Source: Pseudomonadota bacterium (lineage in GTDB: Bacteria; Pseudomonadota; Alphaproteobacteria; Rhizobiales; Rhizobiaceae). From it: 64,000 nucleotides of DNA. The notes under the pieces are model-generated. The model was given only the letters and a program-made list of their open reading frames with translations. It had not been told where the DNA came from and searched no databases. Made by a program: the position numbers and the translations under genes. The DNA lies in the NCBI GenBank assembly GCA_023451735.1, contig JAEXYH010000037.1, forward strand, positions 1-64,000. The letters run 5' to 3'. Positions within the stretch are counted from its first letter, which is position 1; each line of letters begins with the position of its first letter. This document shows positions 61,139-64,000 of this stretch, one piece after another.

Positions 61139-62563
61139 TCAATTGCCATACCCAACGACGCTCTTGATCTCGAGAAAATCGTGAATGCCCCAGTCGGCAT
61201 ATTCGCGGCCGTTGCCGGACTGTTTATAACCGCCAAAGGAGGAGAACAGGTCCCAATCCGGATAGTTGAGATAGACCGACCCGGCCCTCAGCAGCGGCGC
61301 GATCTTCCTCGCATGATCCGGCTTTCCCTGCACATAGGCGGCAAGACCGTAGGGTGTATCGTTGGCGATCTCGATCGCCTGTTCCTCGCTGTCATAGGGC
61401 AGGATGGACAGAACCGGACCGAAAATCTCCTCCCGCGCGATCGTCATGTCGTTGGTGACATTTCCGAACACGGTCGGACGGATATAGTAGCCGCGATTGA
61501 GATTTTCCGGCCGCCCCGGACCGCCGGTGACGAGCGTTGCACCTTCCGATATCCCGGCCTCGATCAGCCGCTGGATCTTGTCGAACTGCACCTTGCTGAC
61601 GACCGGACCGAGATCGATACCCTCGGCCTGCGGATCGCCGGTCACAAGCTTCTCGGCAGCTTCCTTTGCAACCACCAGCGCTTCGTCATGCCGGTCGCGC
61701 GGCACCAGCATGCGGGTTGGCGCATCACAGGACTGGCCAGAATTGCCGAAGCAGCCGGTCACGCCATCGGCCACCGCCTGTTTGATATCCGCATCGGGCA
61801 GGATGATATTGGCCGACTTGCCGCCGAGTTCCTGCGCCACGCGCTTGACCGTATCGGCCGCCGTCTTGGCGACGATGATGCCGGCGCGCGTCGAGCCGGT
61901 AAACGACACCATGTCGACATCCGGATGGCCGGCCATCACCTGGCCGACATCCGGTCCAGCGCCGTTCACCATGTTGAACACGCCCTTGGGCACACCCGCA
62001 GCCTCCATCACCTCGGCGAAGATGACGCCGGAGATCGGAGCGATTTCGGAGGGTTTCAGCACCATCGTGCAGCCGGTCGCAATTGCCGGTCCTACCTTGC
62101 AGGTGATCTGGTTGAGCGGCCAGTTCCAAGGCGTGATCAGCGCCACGACACCGATCGGCTCCTTGACGATACGCGTCGTGCCACGGTCCTCTGTGAACTT
62201 GTAGGTTTCCAGCGCCGTGATCGTCGCGCTCAGATGCCCCTGCCCCGCCGCGACCTGGGAATCGCGCGCGAATGCGATCGGCGCGCCCATTTCCCGGCTG
62301 ACCGCCTGCGCGATATCCTCGGCACGCTTTTCGTATTCCCAGAGGATCCGTTTCAGGAGTGCAAGACGCTCGGCTTGGGTCCATCGGGAGAAGGCCGGGA
62401 ACGCAGCCTTGGCGGCAGCAACCGCCTTGTCCACATCCGCCTTGGAGCCGACCGCGATCTGCGTGAAAGGCTCCTCCGTCGAAGGATCGATAACGTCGAG
62501 AGCGACGGGAACCACCGGCTCCACCCATTCGCCATTGATGAAGAATTTCAGGTGATTGCTCAT
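61139..62563 (-). CDS. NAD(P)-dependent aldehyde dehydrogenase
   Basis: 474 residues. Catalytic residues are N147 (TPWNWPL), E245 (QELGGKSANI) and C279 (NSGQSCDAPT). It oxidises an aldehyde to its acid; the sequence does not fix the substrate. The ATG at 62563 has GGAGG upstream. It is the last of three co-directed genes after the MhqO-like dioxygenase and MhqD-like hydrolase, which suggests an aldehyde from aromatic or quinone breakdown. Confidence 0.93.
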   Translation of the reverse strand: MSNHLKFFINGEWVEPVVPVALDVIDPSTEEPFTQIAVGSKADVDKAVAAAKAAFPAFSRWTQAERLALLKRILWEYEKRAEDIAQAVSREMGAPIAFARDSQVAAGQGHLSATITALETYKFTEDRGTTRIVKEPIGVVALITPWNWPLNQITCKVGPAIATGCTMVLKPSEIAPISGVIFAEVMEAAGVPKGVFNMVNGAGPDVGQVMAGHPDVDMVSFTGSTRAGIIVAKTAADTVKRVAQELGGKSANIILPDADIKQAVADGVTGCFGNSGQSCDAPTRMLVPRDRHDEALVVAKEAAEKLVTGDPQAEGIDLGPVVSKVQFDKIQRLIEAGISEGATLVTGGPGRPENLNRGYYIRPTVFGNVTNDMTIAREEIFGPVLSILPYDSEEQAIEIANDTPYGLAAYVQGKPDHARKIAPLLRAGSVYLNYPDWDLFSSFGGYKQSGNGREYADWGIHDFLEIKSVVGYGN

Positions 62564-62650
62564 GACGTCCTCCGGGCTTGCCGCTTTGACCCCGGCACTA
62601 TCGGCCAAGTCCATGCGCTTCTGCAAGCCCGGAAAGGACGGATCGCAGGA

Positions 62651-63271
62651 TCAGGCCTGCCCGCCATAAGGCGCAAGGAAGGTCTTTATCGCTTCGATCT
62701 CGTTCGGCCGGATCTCATGGCCGCCGGCATGCCAGTCGAGCGTCACCGTATCGCCCTGTCGCTTGAAATATTCGGCAAGCTCGAGCGTCATCGGCACCGG
62801 GCAAATCGGATCACGCTCACCAGCGGTGATCAGCACATGCGCCTTCTCCGCCGACTTGCGCGCGGCCGGCTGGAACGGGATCAGCGGATGCATGAGAACT
62901 CCCGCTTCGAACAGGCCGGGCTTTTCGATCATGATATTGGCGAGGATGTTTGCACCGTTGGAAAAGCCGAGGCCAAGCACGGTGGAGGATTCATAGCGTT
63001 CTCTGTTGGCGGTGACGAAGCCACTCATCCGCTCGGTGGCGCGGGCAAGGTCGTCGCAATCATAAACGCCTTCCGCCTTGCGGCGGAAAAAGCGCGCCGC
63101 ACCGTGTTCGGAAACGTCGCCGCGCGGCGAAACCACGGTCGCCCCCGGCAGAAGACGGCTGGCGAAATCGAAAAACTGGTTCTCGTCCCCGCCCGTGCCA
63201 TGAAAGACGAACAGGATCGGCGATCCGGGCGCACCGGGGCGCACCCGGTGCAGATAACTGTCGTAACTCAT
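62651..63271 (-). CDS. Alpha/beta hydrolase, carboxylesterase/phospholipase MhqD-like
   Basis: 206 residues, a single small hydrolase domain. The catalytic triad is S104 (LGLGFSNGANIL), D154 (TAGERDPICPVP) and H185 (HAGGHEIRP). The oxyanion motif is FVFHGTGGDENQF, and RFFRRKAEGVYDCDDL closely matches Bacillus MhqD. In Bacillus the mhq genes defend against methylhydroquinone and catechol. The gene lies between an aldehyde dehydrogenase and a ring-cleaving dioxygenase. Confidence 0.85.
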   Translation of the reverse strand: MSYDSYLHRVRPGAPGSPILFVFHGTGGDENQFFDFASRLLPGATVVSPRGDVSEHGAARFFRRKAEGVYDCDDLARATERMSGFVTANRERYESSTVLGLGFSNGANILANIMIEKPGLFEAGVLMHPLIPFQPAARKSAEKAHVLITAGERDPICPVPMTLELAEYFKRQGDTVTLDWHAGGHEIRPNEIEAIKTFLAPYGGQA

Positions 63272-63325
63272 TGAATTCTCCTGAATGAAGACGGCAGGGC
63301 GACGGTGCCCTGCCCTCAAATAACC

Positions 63326-64000
63326 TTAGGCAATCGGCTCCAGATGTTCTTCGAGCGCCTTGCGCAGATGCTCGTGCTGGGTCGGCAGCTTCAAAGCCTC
63401 GCCGAGATGCGCGGTATCCTCGTCGCGGTCGAAGCCCGGCTCGTTCGTGGCGATCTCGAACAGCACGCCGCCCGGCATGCGGAAATAGATTGCCCAGAAA
63501 TAATCGCGGTCGATCACCGGCGTGACCTGATAGCCGGTATCCATCAGCGCTTTCCTGACTTCGAGCTGCTTTGCGCGGTTTTCGACCGCAAAAGCGATGT
63601 GATGCACGGAGCCGGCACCGAGGCGGGCGCTCGAAATATTCGGCATCGTCTCGACATCGATGAAATCGGCGCCATTGCCGCCCGGAATACCGAAGCGGGT
63701 GACACCGTCCTTGGCATCGACCTGTTCATAGCCCATGAACTTCAGCAGCTCCGCAGTCGAACCTTCGTCACGAAGCCGCATCGAGGCGGAGTGGAAACCG
63801 CGGATAGCCTCTTCGGCACCGACGCCATTGCCTGTCCAGGGAGCACGATTGTCGCCCTTCACTTCGATCAGCGCAAAACCATCGCCATCCGGACCGGCGA
63901 AATGCAGGCGCTTTTCGCCGAATGCCTCATCGGCCTTCAGCCCATCGGCACCGGCCTTGGAAAGCCGGTCGGTCCAGTAACCGATCGAGCCCTGCGGCAC
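63326..64000 (-). CDS. Ring-cleaving dioxygenase MhqO-like, partial
   Basis: The start lies beyond the right edge, so the first part of the protein is missing (about 80-95 residues expected for the family); 224 residues are visible. It belongs to the vicinal-oxygen-chelate fold. The second repeat carries a metal histidine in VHHIAFAVENR and glutamate in GVLFEIATNEPGF. The sequences KGDNRAPW and DYFWAIYFRMPG match MhqO-type glyoxalase-family dioxygenases. The adjoining MhqD-like gene supports a role in quinone/catechol detoxification. Confidence 0.88.
   Translation of the reverse strand: MPQGSIGYWTDRLSKAGADGLKADEAFGEKRLHFAGPDGDGFALIEVKGDNRAPWTGNGVGAEEAIRGFHSASMRLRDEGSTAELLKFMGYEQVDAKDGVTRFGIPGGNGADFIDVETMPNISSARLGAGSVHHIAFAVENRAKQLEVRKALMDTGYQVTPVIDRDYFWAIYFRMPGGVLFEIATNEPGFDRDEDTAHLGEALKLPTQHEHLRKALEEHLEPIA

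Overview
The window reads as chromosomal DNA of an alphaproteobacterium of the Rhizobiaceae (Rhizobium, Agrobacterium, Neorhizobium or Ensifer-like). Support: the CtrA, ChpT and SciP cell-cycle genes, an RpoH1-type sigma factor, soxBDAG, urease genes mixed with small family-typical proteins, RIME-like intergenic palindromes, high GC, and many families common in Rhizobiales (DUF1134, DUF1153, DUF2459, DUF3422, DUF6867). The species cannot be fixed from the sequence. No rRNA, tRNA, CRISPR array, insertion sequence or complete prophage was seen.

Region 1 (0.1-13 kb, minus strand) is a urea uptake and hydrolysis locus. urtABCDE encodes the high-affinity urea ABC transporter. It is followed by a secreted PHB-depolymerase-like esterase, then ureD, ureA, a DUF1272 protein, ureB, a GFA-fold protein, a LprI-like protein, ureC, an AAC(6')-I-like acetyltransferase and a DUF2459 protein, and ends in a clear terminator. 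ureE, ureF and ureG are not in the window. Two RIME-like palindromic repeats sit inside the urt cluster.

Region 2 (13.3-20.3 kb) holds a VWA-like DUF1194 protein, a TetR regulator overlapping an SMR drug pump, and an unusual 1127-residue receptor. In that receptor an NCS1 permease-like module and a cysteine-rich module are fused to a histidine kinase and receiver, and a LuxR-type response regulator is encoded immediately downstream. A small ORF and a PAS-only protein follow.

Region 3 (20.4-34 kb, minus strand) is catabolic. It has a LIV-type branched-chain amino acid ABC transporter (livHMGF, a DUF6867 membrane protein and a binding protein), a dimethylglycine/sarcosine dehydrogenase-like flavoprotein, and the heterotetrameric sarcosine oxidase soxBDAG. 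Together the flavoproteins suggest breakdown of betaine-derived N-methylglycines to glycine and C1-folate.

Region 4 (34-43 kb) starts with an orphan phage-type DUF2793 protein. The cell-cycle neighbourhood follows: sciP, a PqiA-like gene, a small GNAT, a FliJ-like gene, ctrA, a lone receiver, chpT and a DUF1134 gene. A perfect TTAA-N7-TTAA CtrA box lies in front of the DUF1134 gene, and one-mismatch boxes lie near sciP, chpT and the fliJ/ctrA gap. A coiled-coil membrane protein, a SpoU-type RNA methyltransferase and a small membrane protein complete it.

Region 5 (43-51.3 kb) has an RluD-type pseudouridine synthase and rpoH1. Between them are an AraC regulator, a six-cysteine metal-site mini-protein, a DUF1127 protein and a methyltransferase set in AT-rich DNA. 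A zinc alcohol dehydrogenase and a PepSY/DUF2946 pair follow.

Region 6 (51.4-64 kb) has a large low-complexity membrane protein, purA, a DMT exporter, a small secreted protein, DUF3422, a lytic transglycosylase lipoprotein, a PAS-GGDEF diguanylate cyclase, and an operon of aldehyde dehydrogenase, MhqD-like hydrolase and MhqO-like ring-cleaving dioxygenase (cut by the right edge) that looks like quinone/catechol detoxification.
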